27,678 nt of DNA from a bacterium (GTDB lineage Bacteria > KSB1 > UBA2214): positions 1 through 27,678 of the forward strand of contig JAKQKF010000165.1 of the NCBI GenBank assembly GCA_029560815.1. The letters run 5' to 3'. Each line of letters begins with the position of its first letter. Within the stretch, counting starts at the first letter, position 1. Both the position numbers and the translations under genes were made by a program. The notes below the pieces were generated by a model. The model made no database searches and was not told the origin of the DNA. It saw nothing but the letters and a program-made list of their open reading frames with translations. Of the stretch, positions 1-8,276 are shown piece by piece.

Positions 1-754
1 CCTGGGCGGCGATGGCGGTATGGCTGCCGATCTCGACATTATGGGCGATCTGGATGAGATTATCGAGTTTGACGCCCGTGCGGATAAGGGTGGCGCCGAG
101 GGTGGCGCGATCGATGGTCGTGTTGGCGCCGATTTCAACGTCATCCTCGATGACGACGATGCCGGTCTGGGGGATCTTGTGGTAGCGCCCCTCCTTGAAA
201 GCAAAGCCGAATCCGTCCGATCCGATCACCGCACCGCAGTGGATGATCGCCCGCTCCCCGATGCGGCAGCGTTCGCGCACCGAGACGTTGGCATAGAGTA
301 TGGAACCGGAGCCGACCTGCACCTCATCGCCGAGTACGACCCCGGGATGGAGCTGGACATCCGGCCCGATCGTGCAGTTGCGGCCGATGACGACCAGGGG
401 TCCGATCGCGCTGGAGGGATCGATACGGCATCCCTCCGCGATCACCGCGCCGGGATGGATCCCCGCGGGCAGCCGCGGCGGCCCGCCGTAGAGGCGCTCG
501 ACCAGGAGCATAAAGGCGTAATAGGGATCGTCGCAGCGCAGCAGGGTTCTGGTACTGGCAGGAAATTCTTTGGACACGATGACCGCCGCGGCGGCGGTAT
601 CGCTGAGATATTTTTCATACCTGGGATTGGCGATGAAGGTCAGTTCGCCGGGTCCGGCTTCTTCGATCTTGGCCAGGCCGGTGATCTCCAGCGTTTCATC
701 GCCATCGACGACGGCGTTGATCCAGGAAGCGATCTCTGCAAGGCTGAAGGCCAT
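1..754 (-). CDS. lpxD: UDP-3-O-acylglucosamine N-acyltransferase LpxD (3' end cut by window edge)
   Basis: LpxD transfers a 3-hydroxyacyl chain from acyl carrier protein to the 2-amino group of UDP-3-O-acylglucosamine, the third step of lipid A synthesis, in the cytoplasm. The 251 visible residues begin [12 protein letters not shown] and show the N-terminal uridine-binding domain (about 1-95), with the conserved stretch [13 protein letters not shown] near 38-50. A left-handed beta-helix of hexapeptide repeats follows from about residue 98 (for example [14 protein letters not shown]). The catalytic histidine lies in QIAHNV at residue 238, aligned with E. coli His239. The ATG at 754 is preceded by AAGGAA about 6 nt upstream. 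The last roughly 90-100 residues of a normal 340-residue enzyme lie outside the window. It follows ompH after a 267-nt gap full of inverted repeats, so its expression may be separated from the upstream genes. Identity is secure. Confidence 0.96.
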   Translation of the reverse strand, partial: MAFSLAEIASWINAVVDGDETLEITGLAKIEEAGPGELTFIANPRYEKYLSDTAAAAVIVSKEFPASTRTLLRCDDPYYAFMLLVERLYGGPPRLPAGIHPGAVIAEGCRIDPSSAIGPLVVIGRNCTIGPDVQLHPGVVLGDEVQVGSGSILYANVSVRERCRIGERAIIHCGAVIGSDGFGFAFKEGRYHKIPQTGIVVIEDDVEIGANTTIDRATLGATLIRTGVKLDNLIQIAHNVEIGSHTAIAAQ

Positions 755-1021
755 CGAAATTCCTTAAAAGGGGTCGTTTGTGCATGATAACAACGGGGCA
801 TGACAACCTATTCCAGCGCGCCGGGCGCGCACCCGGCGGCCGGGAAGAGGGCGCGCTGAGGCGCCCTAAAAAAACCAAACACGGAATAGCGGGGGCACCG
901 CCGGTTTCAAAAACCGGCGCTGGTCCCGGCCGCAGCCGGGACCAGGCTCCTGCCAGTATCCGTGTTTTGCCGCTCCCGACCGATCATCGGGGAGGCCCCT
1001 CCGGCCATGCCGGAGAAAGGA
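755..1021. other. 267-nt non-coding gap rich in hairpins
   Basis: No credible reading frame fills this gap between the ompH stop and the lpxD start. Besides the branched structure at 868-967 it holds a 7-bp hairpin at 848-867 (arms AGGGCGC/GCGCCCT, 6-nt loop), a 5-bp hairpin at 975-991 and a 7-bp hairpin at 999-1015 (CTCCGGC/GCCGGAG, 3-nt loop) just after the ompH stop. None of these three is followed by a T-run on the minus strand, so they are not textbook intrinsic terminators. They could protect the 3' end of the ompH message. No clear promoter for lpxD was found in the remaining 90 nt before its start. Confidence 0.5.
868..967 (-). other. branched inverted-repeat structure ending in a T-run, between ompH and lpxD
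   Basis: Read on the minus strand, a 9-bp closing stem pairs 967-959 with 885-877 (AAACACGGA with TCCGTGTTT). It encloses two adjacent perfect hairpins: an 11-bp stem with a CGCA-complement tetraloop at 945-920 (CTGGTCCCGGC arms) and a 9-bp stem with a 3-nt loop at 919-899. The closing stem is followed by GG and seven T residues (874-868). The T-run after the outer stem fits an unusual branched terminator for the ompH unit, or a structured RNA with a terminator-like end. It does not match a riboswitch or ncRNA class I can name. The pairing is seen directly in the sequence; the function is inference. Confidence 0.5.
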
Positions 1022-1576
1022 TCAGCGCGGTGTTTTGGGGGTTGTCTTGGCCGGCAGCCCCTTTTCCAGTTCAGCAAGGACCTCGTCGGTCAGATCGATC
1101 TGCTTCGGGCTGGCGTAGACAATATTGCCGTTGATGCTGTCGAAGACAAAATCATAGCTCTGCTCTTCGGAGATCTTTTTAATGGCCGCATTGACCTTGT
1201 CGAAAATGGGCTGCATCATCTCTTCCTGCTTCTTGTAGAGCTCGCCGGTCTGGCCCCATTTTTCAGCCTGATACTGCTGAATCTTCTGGTACAGATTCTG
1301 CAGCTCCTGCTGCTTCTCAGCCTTGCGCTCGTCGCTCAAAAGCAGGGACTGGGATTCGAGCTGTTCGCCGAGTTCCTGGAACTGCTTCTGCATGAGTTTG
1401 GCCTCTTCTTCCCAGCCGGCACTGATTTTGTTCAGGCGCTCCTGGGCATCCTGAGCTTCTTTGTAGGATGCAATGATCTTCTGGGAGTTGATGTAGGCCA
1501 GTTTCTGTGCGGAAGCTGTACCAGCGGTCAGGGCGACCATAACAACAGCCAGAACAACCCATTTCATTTTTTTCAC
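1022..1576 (-). CDS. ompH: periplasmic chaperone OmpH/Skp family
   Basis: This is a periplasmic chaperone that holds unfolded outer-membrane proteins on their way to the BAM complex. The 184 residues start with a signal peptide (hydrophobic 5-20, cleavage expected after ASA at 21-23). The mature N-terminus QKLAYINSQKI is the typical opening of the OmpH family. A long, charged, glutamine-rich coiled coil (about 40-130) forms the tentacle, and the C-terminal beta segment includes YDFVFDSINGNIVYASP (141-157). I chose the GTG at 1576 because AGGAGG (1587-1582) sits 5 nt upstream; the longer open frame reaches back into bamA and is not OmpH-like. It lies 47 nt after bamA in the common bamA-ompH-lpxD order, so co-transcription is likely. 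Confidence 0.95.
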   Translation of the reverse strand: MKKMKWVVLAVVMVALTAGTASAQKLAYINSQKIIASYKEAQDAQERLNKISAGWEEEAKLMQKQFQELGEQLESQSLLLSDERKAEKQQELQNLYQKIQQYQAEKWGQTGELYKKQEEMMQPIFDKVNAAIKKISEEQSYDFVFDSINGNIVYASPKQIDLTDEVLAELEKGLPAKTTPKTPR

Positions 1577-1623
1577 GTTAACCTCCTGGTATTTGGATAG
1601 GGATTGCTTGCTTTTTTGGGTAC

Positions 1624-3942
1624 TCAGAAACTGCGTCCGAAGACGAAATGCATCTTCCATTTGGGATCGGAATTGCCGTTCGCATCCACGCGGTCGAAGC
1701 CATAGCCGTAATCGAAACCGATGATGCCGACCATGGGCATATAGACGCGGCCGCCGATACCAACCGAACGCTTCATGGTGAAGGGGTCGGCATGGCGGAA
1801 ATCGGACCACACCTTGCCCGCTTCGCCGAAGATCAGAGCGAAGATAGTGGGATTCGGGGCGATCGGGATGCGCAATTCGGCGGTATATTTTAGATAGGAT
1901 TTGCCTCCTGATTCAATGTAAGAAGTGCTTTCACCGAGCGGGTCATCATAGCCGCGCAAGGGTATCGAACGTGAGAGACCGTCGCCACCCATGAAAAAGT
2001 ATTCGAGATAAGGGATGCTGGATTTGTCGCCGATGGTCTCCATATAGCCGGCCTGAAAGCTGGAATAGAGCACGAACTTCCAGTAGGCGGGCATGAACCA
2101 ATCCATACGCAGCGTGTGTTTGTGGAAATCGACATTGCCGCCCAAAAAAGTCCCGCTGAGCTCGTTGGTCAGAGTCACTTCCGATCCCGCGGTGGGGAAT
2201 TCGGGGCGGTCGAGGCTGTTGCGGGTGAAGATCTGGGTGATACTGCTGCTGGTGAGCGGCCACTTTTGGGTCACGATTCCGTTGGGGTTGGCGGCGACAT
2301 AATAGGAGTTAAAATCGGAGAGCGTGGTCTCGTCGAGGCCGTAGATCCAGTCGCCGCGGAAAAAGTTGTCCGGCCAGCTCAGATCGCGTCCGATGCGCAG
2401 CGAAAAGCCCCGGCTTTCCTGCTTGTAGCCGTAATAGGCGGCGTCGCGCTTGGTGTCATAGACCGAGGCGCCGGCGAGGGTCGGGGTGTCGCGCAGCCAG
2501 GGCTCGGTGAAGCTGATATTGAAGGAGCGGTAATAGCGGCCAAAATTCCAGTCGGTGCTGAGGCGCTGGCCGTTGCCGAAGAGGTTGGCCATGGCCAGGC
2601 CGACCGAGCCGATGAACTTGTCGACTTCGGAATAGCCGGCCGACATGTTGGCGGTATCGGTCGATTTTTCCTCGACCTTGAATTCGAGGTCGACTTTCTC
2701 TTCGTCGATGGGTTTGACGTTGGGCTCGACGTTGCCGAAATAGTTGAGCATCCACACCTCGCGCTGGCTGCGCTCGAGCAGTGTGCGGCTGAAGGTATCG
2801 CCGGGCAGGATCTTGAGTTCGCGGCGGATCACTTTCTCCTTGGTGCGGGTGTTGCCGACGATATGGATCTCGTTGATGCGGGCCTGTTTGCCTTCGCTGA
2901 CCGAAAAATCGATATTGAGCACATGGTTTTCGGCCGGCACCTCCGTGGGCTCGACCTGGGCGTAGATATAGCCGCGGTCATAGTAGAGAGTGCCGATGCG
3001 CTTCTGCAGGGCCTCATCCAGTTTTTTCTTGCTGTAGACCTCTCCCTTGGCAAAGCCGAGATTGCCGGCCAGGACCTCGGTCGGAAAGACGGTGTTGCCC
3101 TCCCAGGTGATGTCGCCAAAGGTGTACTGTTCCCCCTCATGGAGCCAGATCTCAACGAACATGTCGCTCTGGTCGGGGCTGTAATAGAGGGAATCGCGCA
3201 GGATTTCGGCGTCGCGATAGCCGTGATTGAAATAGAAATCGAGGAGTTTGCCCTGGTCCTCGGCGTATTTCTCCTTGTCGAAATCGGCCCCGCGCCACCA
3301 GCGGTCTTCCTTGGTGCCCTTCATCTGCTTGCGCAGCTTTTTGTCGGCAAAGCGGGTGTTGCCGTGGAAATTGACCTGTTCGATCTGGACCTTGTTGCCC
3401 TCCTCAAAGACGAAACGGACCAGCACGCGGGCGCTGTCGCTCCGGCTGACGTACTGGTTGGCCTTGATTTTGGCGAGCAGATAGCCCTTTTCCTTGTACT
3501 TGTCATAGATCTTGCTCTTGGCGCGGCTGATCAGGGTCGGGCTCACCACCTGGCCGGGGTAAAAATTGAGAATGCTCTCGATGTCGTCCTTCTTGAGCTT
3601 TTTGTTGCCTTCGATCTCGACCTTTTCGAGGCGCGGATGCTCCTCGACATGGATGGTGAGATAGGCGCCGTCGGCCAGTTCGCGGTCGACGAGGATCTGC
3701 ACATCGGAAAAGAGCGAGAGACGCCAGAGCTGGCGGATAGCCTCCTGAACGGCGTCGCCGGTCACTTCGCTGCCAATGTTCAGTCCGGAACTGAGACGGA
3801 TCATGCTGGCATCGACAGTTTTGTTGCCCTCCACGGAGAGGCCAAGAATCTTGACCGACCGCTTCTGGGCGATGCCGGCCAGAGGCAAAATCAGTAACAG
3901 GACGAGTAGAGGAAAGATGTTCCGGCGCTGCAGTAGTGTCAT
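1624..3942 (-). CDS. bamA: outer membrane protein assembly factor BamA (Omp85)
   Basis: BamA is the central beta-barrel of the BAM complex and folds proteins into the outer membrane. The 772 residues comprise a signal peptide (1-25, ending LAGIAQ), five POTRA repeats at about 28-104, 105-184, 186-270, 273-353 and 355-427 (recurring VEGN, IEGN, FHGN, WEGN and IVGN turns), and a 16-strand barrel domain from about 430 to the end. The family landmark NLFGNGQ is at 453-459, the loop-6 type motif LRGY is present in the barrel, and the chain ends in Phe (FGRSF) as expected of a beta-signal. The ATG at 3942 has only a weak Shine-Dalgarno sequence (AAGG about 14 nt upstream). A promoter candidate lies in the AT-rich gap before it. 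It follows tamB and precedes ompH. Confidence 0.97.
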   Translation of the reverse strand: MTLLQRRNIFPLLVLLLILPLAGIAQKRSVKILGLSVEGNKTVDASMIRLSSGLNIGSEVTGDAVQEAIRQLWRLSLFSDVQILVDRELADGAYLTIHVEEHPRLEKVEIEGNKKLKKDDIESILNFYPGQVVSPTLISRAKSKIYDKYKEKGYLLAKIKANQYVSRSDSARVLVRFVFEEGNKVQIEQVNFHGNTRFADKKLRKQMKGTKEDRWWRGADFDKEKYAEDQGKLLDFYFNHGYRDAEILRDSLYYSPDQSDMFVEIWLHEGEQYTFGDITWEGNTVFPTEVLAGNLGFAKGEVYSKKKLDEALQKRIGTLYYDRGYIYAQVEPTEVPAENHVLNIDFSVSEGKQARINEIHIVGNTRTKEKVIRRELKILPGDTFSRTLLERSQREVWMLNYFGNVEPNVKPIDEEKVDLEFKVEEKSTDTANMSAGYSEVDKFIGSVGLAMANLFGNGQRLSTDWNFGRYYRSFNISFTEPWLRDTPTLAGASVYDTKRDAAYYGYKQESRGFSLRIGRDLSWPDNFFRGDWIYGLDETTLSDFNSYYVAANPNGIVTQKWPLTSSSITQIFTRNSLDRPEFPTAGSEVTLTNELSGTFLGGNVDFHKHTLRMDWFMPAYWKFVLYSSFQAGYMETIGDKSSIPYLEYFFMGGDGLSRSIPLRGYDDPLGESTSYIESGGKSYLKYTAELRIPIAPNPTIFALIFGEAGKVWSDFRHADPFTMKRSVGIGGRVYMPMVGIIGFDYGYGFDRVDANGNSDPKWKMHFVFGRSF

Positions 3943-3980
3943 GAAAGGTCAGCCTTTTTTCGGTTTATTCAAAACTTTTA

Positions 3981-4009
3981 AATTTACTGATTTTTTGCGT
4001 TCTTTTAAA
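3981..4009 (-). promoter_or_regulatory. promoter candidate for bamA
   Basis: The 104-nt gap between the tamB stop and the bamA start is strikingly AT-rich in a GC-rich region. On the minus strand it holds TTTAAA (4009-4004), a 17-nt spacer and TAAATT (3986-3981), about 38 nt before the bamA ATG. The -10 hexamer is the same as in the candidates before the TPR lipoprotein and tRNA-Thr. The -35 match is poor, so confidence is limited. Confidence 0.35.
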
Positions 4010-4046
4010 GAGAAATATTTTATTTCCCGACGATTTGACCCTGCTT

Positions 4047-7000
4047 TCAGAACGGAAACCAGTGACGGACCATGATCCGTTTGTCATCCCGGTTGTACAG
4101 CATCAAACTATCATAATCGTACTCAAGTTCCAATAAAACTTGCGGACTGATGCGGTATTCCAGGCCGAGGCTGTGGCGCAGTCCGAGTCCCTTGGCCTGA
4201 TAGCGGTACTCCACACCGGCCTCGACCTGCCCGGTGTACTGCAGAAAGATGTTGCGGCTGAGATATTTGCCGAGGATGATCCGGCTGCTGCGCAGCAGGG
4301 CGAGCCGGCTGTTGACCTGCAGGTTGTTGTTGAGATTGGCGTCGAGAAAATTGCGGGTGAACCGGGAGCTGAAACGCACATAGTCGAGCTGGAGAAACTG
4401 CTCGAGGGTCCGCTCGACCGGTTTGAAAAAGGGACGGAGCAGATAGTTGTCGGTATTGATGCCGATCACGTCCATCGCCTTGGTCTGGAGCGTCCGTTCG
4501 GAATAGCCGAGGGAGGCGAGCAGCTGCGCCTCGGTGCTGCCCAGGTTGGGATTGTCGGTGCTGAGCTTGAAGCGGATCTGGTCCCAGCGGCCGCGGCGCT
4601 CCTCCTGGCGGACGATATCATTCACCTCTTTTTTCTCCATGGTCGCATCGACGGTCTGGACCGTGAGAAAGATCTGGGAGGTGAAGCCGAGAGAATCGGT
4701 GACGGTGGTGCGCGCCTGTCCCCAGGTGACCGGATAGAGGCTGGCGCGGTCCCAGCGCGCCCCGCCCTGCTCGATGCGGAAAGTCATGTCCAGATATTCG
4801 ATCACCCCCGAGGTGGTACGCGCCTGCCCGAGGATGCGGAAAGTGGAGTCGAAGGTGACGCCGGTGAACTCGATATCCTCACCCCCCTCCTCGATGAGGA
4901 TGCTGGTGTAGACCTTGTCGAGTCCGCCGGGAAGAGATTTGACATAGCGGACATCCTCGAGCACGCGCACGGCCACATCCCAATCGGCGCTCATGAGGAC
5001 ATCGTAGACGATGCCGTCCTCCATCGGAGGCAGGGTTTCATCGAAGGGGAACATGAATTCGGCATTGGCCGCCTTGACGAGGCCGCGGAAAACCGGCCGG
5101 TGGATGGGGCCGGCGATGTAGAAGGATTCGCCCGGTTTGCGTCCTTCCAGCCAGAGGGTGCCGGTCTTGCCCCTTTCCATCAGGCCGAGGATGTTGACTT
5201 GCAGGCCCTCGGCCCCGTTCTCCAGGGCAAGGACCCCGAAATTGAGTCCCCCCCACTGCGGAAAGAGCAGATTTTCGAGCGGCCGCTCCGCGAGCCCGGG
5301 GTGACTGAGGTAGCTGCGGATGCGCACCGGACGGCCGCCCATGCGGGCCTGCAGTTCCTCGAGCTGGAGAAACTGCTCCTCCGGCCGGAAAGCGATCTCG
5401 GCGCTCAGCTCGCTGATCACGGGCAGAACCGATTCAAACCTGATCATCCCGTGGCGGATGGAGAGGCGGGCATCGCTGATCTGCGGCCGGCCCCAGGTGC
5501 CGCCCAGACGGGCGCTGAGCCGGCCTTCGCTGGCGCTCTCAAGAAACCACGGGTTGACATCGGCGAGGAGTGCGAGGAAATTGCCTGTTCCCTGCAGGCC
5601 GATATCGATCTCATCACCGCCCCGCAGAGGCAGGGAGCCGCGGGCGACGAGTTCCAGGACCCCCTTGCGGTGGATAGCCAGGCGCTGCAGAGGGAGGCGC
5701 GGTCCTTCTCCCTGTGGCGGAGGAGATATCGTCCCCTCATCCGGCCCGAATCGGGCCTGGAGATCGTCGAATGCAATGCCGTAGCAGCTTCCGTTCTGGA
5801 TCCGGATTTGGCCGCTGAGCAGGGGCCGGTGGAGGGTGCCGGCAAGCACAAGATCGGTCACGGTCTGACCGGTGAGGGGTTTGATGCCGGGCAGCAGTGC
5901 GGGCGAGAGGCGCAGGATCTCGAAACCCGCGCCCTGCAGGCGCAGATAGAGGCTGTCCCCTTCGCTCCTGTACCAGCCGTTGGCGAAAAGGAGGGTATTC
6001 TCTTCACTCGTCAGCAGGAGGCGTTCCAGGACCACGCCGCCGGCGGCGATGGTCAGCGCGCCCTCGCTCTCGAAAGGCCCGGCAGAGCGATACCTTCCCT
6101 CCTGCAGGCGCAGCGTGGTGTGAAGACGCGGTTCCCGGGTGGTGCCGGTGAGGAGCAGTTCGCCGTCGAGGACGCCGCGCGGGCCGCCGGCAGCGTTCCC
6201 GCTTAAAAGCTCGACGGGAAAGTCCTGGAGAAAACAGGAGCCGGAGAGAAGGCCGTTGCGGCCGACCTGGACGACTCCGGAGAACCATTCGCCCATGGTC
6301 CAGTCGCGCAGGAGCAGCCGCGTGCTGTCGGCGGCGAGGGCAAAGTGACCCCGCACCTGGCCGGTCTGCTCGGGTTTTAAAACAGTGGTGCCAACGCCCT
6401 TCCAGGAGCCGCCCTGGCGTTCGAAGCGCGAGGAGAGGGTGAAAAGGGTTTCAGCCGGGCGGCCGGAGCTGCTGCGGACCAGCCGCGCCTGCAGACCGTA
6501 ATGGCCGCCCAGATGATTGAAATGGAGTGAGAGATCGAGCCCGCGTTTCCGCATGGCGAGGGCCGGAGCGGGCCAAAGCATCTCCAGCCAGGCGAGGGCG
6601 GCCGGCAGGTTCAGGGCGAACTGCGGCTCTTCTCCCGACCAGTCGACGACGCACCTGAGTCCCTCCTCCTGCCCGCCGGCCGGATTGAGTGCAAGGCGGC
6701 GCTCGCGCAGGCTGAACCGGGCATCGGAGGTCGTGGCCGCTCCTGCGCTGTTGGCGAGGCTTAGTTTCAGGCTCCCCTCCGCGGCCGGCGCAGCGGCAGG
6801 ACCGGAAATCAGGGCTGAGAGGGAGATGCGGGCCTGGCGCAGCTCCCCGGCATAGGCGGGCGGCAGGAAAGGCATGAGCTCGCCCGCGGCGGTCAGCCGG
6901 CCCTGCAGTCGGGTCGAGTCGCCGCTTCCGCTCAGAGTGCCGGCGGCGGCGAGCACGAGCCCCCGCCAGCGTCCCGTGAGGGATTCGACCTGCAGGCTGT

Positions 7001-8186
7001 CGCGCTGCCAGATGCCGGTCAGGCTGACCTCCTCCAGGAGCTCCTCCTGCAGGCGCAGGGCTGGTGAAAGCGCCTGGATCCGCACCTGGGGCGAGGTGAG
7101 GCGGCCTTGCAGAGCGGCGGTGAGGGCGATCCCGCCGGTCAGGCCGCGCAGCTGTTCGGGCAGGGCGTCGCGAAAGCTCTCGGCCTCGATCTGCGGTGCG
7201 GTGAGGATCAGTTCCAGTGTGGGGTTGACCGGGCCGGAGATCATGCCGTCGAGGGAGACGGGGGTCTGGTTGATCCAGAGGGCGGAGCGTTCCACCTCTA
7301 CTTTCCCATCCCGGAGCTGCAGGGTGAAACCCGACCGGTCGCAGCGGAGATGATGATCCGGCCAGGAGGCGGCCAGGTTGGCCACGCGGATCCAGCCGGA
7401 GAGGTCCGGCTTGTTCTCCCCGCCGGGCCGCAGGGAGAGCGAGATATCGGCTTCGGCCTCGCCGCTGTGGATCGTCCACGCCCTGCCGGTTTTGCGGGGC
7501 AGGGCATGCGTCAGGGGGAGACGCGAGAGCGTGGCCCGAACGGTATCGAGCCCTCCCTGTTCGAGTCCGAAGCGGCCTTCGAGGGTCATCAGGCTCTGGC
7601 GGGCGCCGAGGGGATGGCCGCTCAGGCGCAGCAGCAGGGTGTCCGGGTTGTCATTGATGAGCCATCCCTCGAGGCGGGTGAGGAGGGGAAAGCGTTCCCG
7701 GCCGTCGAGATCGAGCGCCAGCTCGCCCTCCTGGATGGAGGCCATCTTGAGAAAATCGAGTTTTTGCAGGCTGCGGAGATAGAGGCGGATCTTTTCACCC
7801 TGCGGCCAAAAGTCCGCCACGGGTGCGCCGGCATGGGAGCGCAGCAGGATGACCGGTTTCTTGATCATGACATCCTGGGAGAAGGCGCGGGGATCCATGC
7901 CGTAGCGGAACATCCGGACGGGGTTGATGCCTACGCGCAGGTCGTCGATGTGGATCGAAAAGGGCTGTTCGCCGGGCGGGATATAGAGGCCGAGGAGGTG
8001 GATATTGCCAAAGCTGATACTGACGCGGTCGATGGCGCAGGCGTCGCCGAGGATGGGCTGCATTCTGGCCAGCAGGTAGAGTTTGGCCTTTTCGTCCATC
8101 CTGGTCCAGCGCCAGGCGCGGGGCAGAAGGATGGTCAGAGCCAGAATGAGAAGGAGAATGTGCAGTACCCAGGATCGCTTGCGCAA
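4047..8186 (-). CDS. tamB: translocation/assembly module protein TamB (DUF490)
   Basis: TamB-family proteins span the periplasm from the inner membrane and are implicated in outer-membrane protein assembly and phospholipid transport. The 1379-residue product has one N-terminal membrane anchor (about 7-22, ILLLILALTILL). A very long beta-rich middle of repetitive, weakly conserved strands follows, and the C-terminal DUF490/TamB domain covers about the last 380 residues, including a segment near 1062 (PPMEDGIVYDVLMSADWDV) and the terminal RHWFPF. It ends in Phe, as BamA does. The start appears to be TTG at 8186: a TAA stop lies in frame a short way upstream, no ATG or GTG intervenes, and the next ATG (residue 31) would remove the anchor. 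GAAGG lies about 10 nt upstream. It sits 90 nt after uppS and directly before bamA, its known functional partner. Confidence 0.93.
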   Translation of the reverse strand: MRKRSWVLHILLLILALTILLPRAWRWTRMDEKAKLYLLARMQPILGDACAIDRVSISFGNIHLLGLYIPPGEQPFSIHIDDLRVGINPVRMFRYGMDPRAFSQDVMIKKPVILLRSHAGAPVADFWPQGEKIRLYLRSLQKLDFLKMASIQEGELALDLDGRERFPLLTRLEGWLINDNPDTLLLRLSGHPLGARQSLMTLEGRFGLEQGGLDTVRATLSRLPLTHALPRKTGRAWTIHSGEAEADISLSLRPGGENKPDLSGWIRVANLAASWPDHHLRCDRSGFTLQLRDGKVEVERSALWINQTPVSLDGMISGPVNPTLELILTAPQIEAESFRDALPEQLRGLTGGIALTAALQGRLTSPQVRIQALSPALRLQEELLEEVSLTGIWQRDSLQVESLTGRWRGLVLAAAGTLSGSGDSTRLQGRLTAAGELMPFLPPAYAGELRQARISLSALISGPAAAPAAEGSLKLSLANSAGAATTSDARFSLRERRLALNPAGGQEEGLRCVVDWSGEEPQFALNLPAALAWLEMLWPAPALAMRKRGLDLSLHFNHLGGHYGLQARLVRSSSGRPAETLFTLSSRFERQGGSWKGVGTTVLKPEQTGQVRGHFALAADSTRLLLRDWTMGEWFSGVVQVGRNGLLSGSCFLQDFPVELLSGNAAGGPRGVLDGELLLTGTTREPRLHTTLRLQEGRYRSAGPFESEGALTIAAGGVVLERLLLTSEENTLLFANGWYRSEGDSLYLRLQGAGFEILRLSPALLPGIKPLTGQTVTDLVLAGTLHRPLLSGQIRIQNGSCYGIAFDDLQARFGPDEGTISPPPQGEGPRLPLQRLAIHRKGVLELVARGSLPLRGGDEIDIGLQGTGNFLALLADVNPWFLESASEGRLSARLGGTWGRPQISDARLSIRHGMIRFESVLPVISELSAEIAFRPEEQFLQLEELQARMGGRPVRIRSYLSHPGLAERPLENLLFPQWGGLNFGVLALENGAEGLQVNILGLMERGKTGTLWLEGRKPGESFYIAGPIHRPVFRGLVKAANAEFMFPFDETLPPMEDGIVYDVLMSADWDVAVRVLEDVRYVKSLPGGLDKVYTSILIEEGGEDIEFTGVTFDSTFRILGQARTTSGVIEYLDMTFRIEQGGARWDRASLYPVTWGQARTTVTDSLGFTSQIFLTVQTVDATMEKKEVNDIVRQEERRGRWDQIRFKLSTDNPNLGSTEAQLLASLGYSERTLQTKAMDVIGINTDNYLLRPFFKPVERTLEQFLQLDYVRFSSRFTRNFLDANLNNNLQVNSRLALLRSSRIILGKYLSRNIFLQYTGQVEAGVEYRYQAKGLGLRHSLGLEYRISPQVLLELEYDYDSLMLYNRDDKRIMVRHWFPF

Positions 8187-8276
8187 GGATCGAATGCCTT
8201 CAGCGGGTTAGCGTGCAGAGAGCCATCAGGACACAAACCGGAGAGCAGAGAGCGCGAGCGGAGGAGCGCCTGATGA

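Noticed and set aside
848..867. Hairpin next to an A-run taken as a plus-strand terminator
   Set aside because: On the plus strand it is followed by A, not T, residues, and no plus-strand gene exists to terminate. On the minus strand the T-run comes before the stem, where it fits the branched structure at 868-967 instead.
1577..1810. 78-codon upstream extension of OmpH
   Set aside because: It overlaps the end of bamA out of frame. The AGGAGG and signal peptide point to the GTG at 1576.
2116..3897. 593-codon open frame on the plus strand across bamA
   Set aside because: It lies exactly antisense to a confidently assigned BamA. Its product is a biased Val/Ala/Asp/Gly sequence with no domain, as expected from GC-rich codon usage.
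4140..6206. 688-codon open frame on the plus strand across tamB
   Set aside because: Antisense shadow of TamB in a GC-rich gene; low-complexity composition and no recognisable motif. The same applies to other plus-strand frames such as 7107-8273 and 21963-23723.
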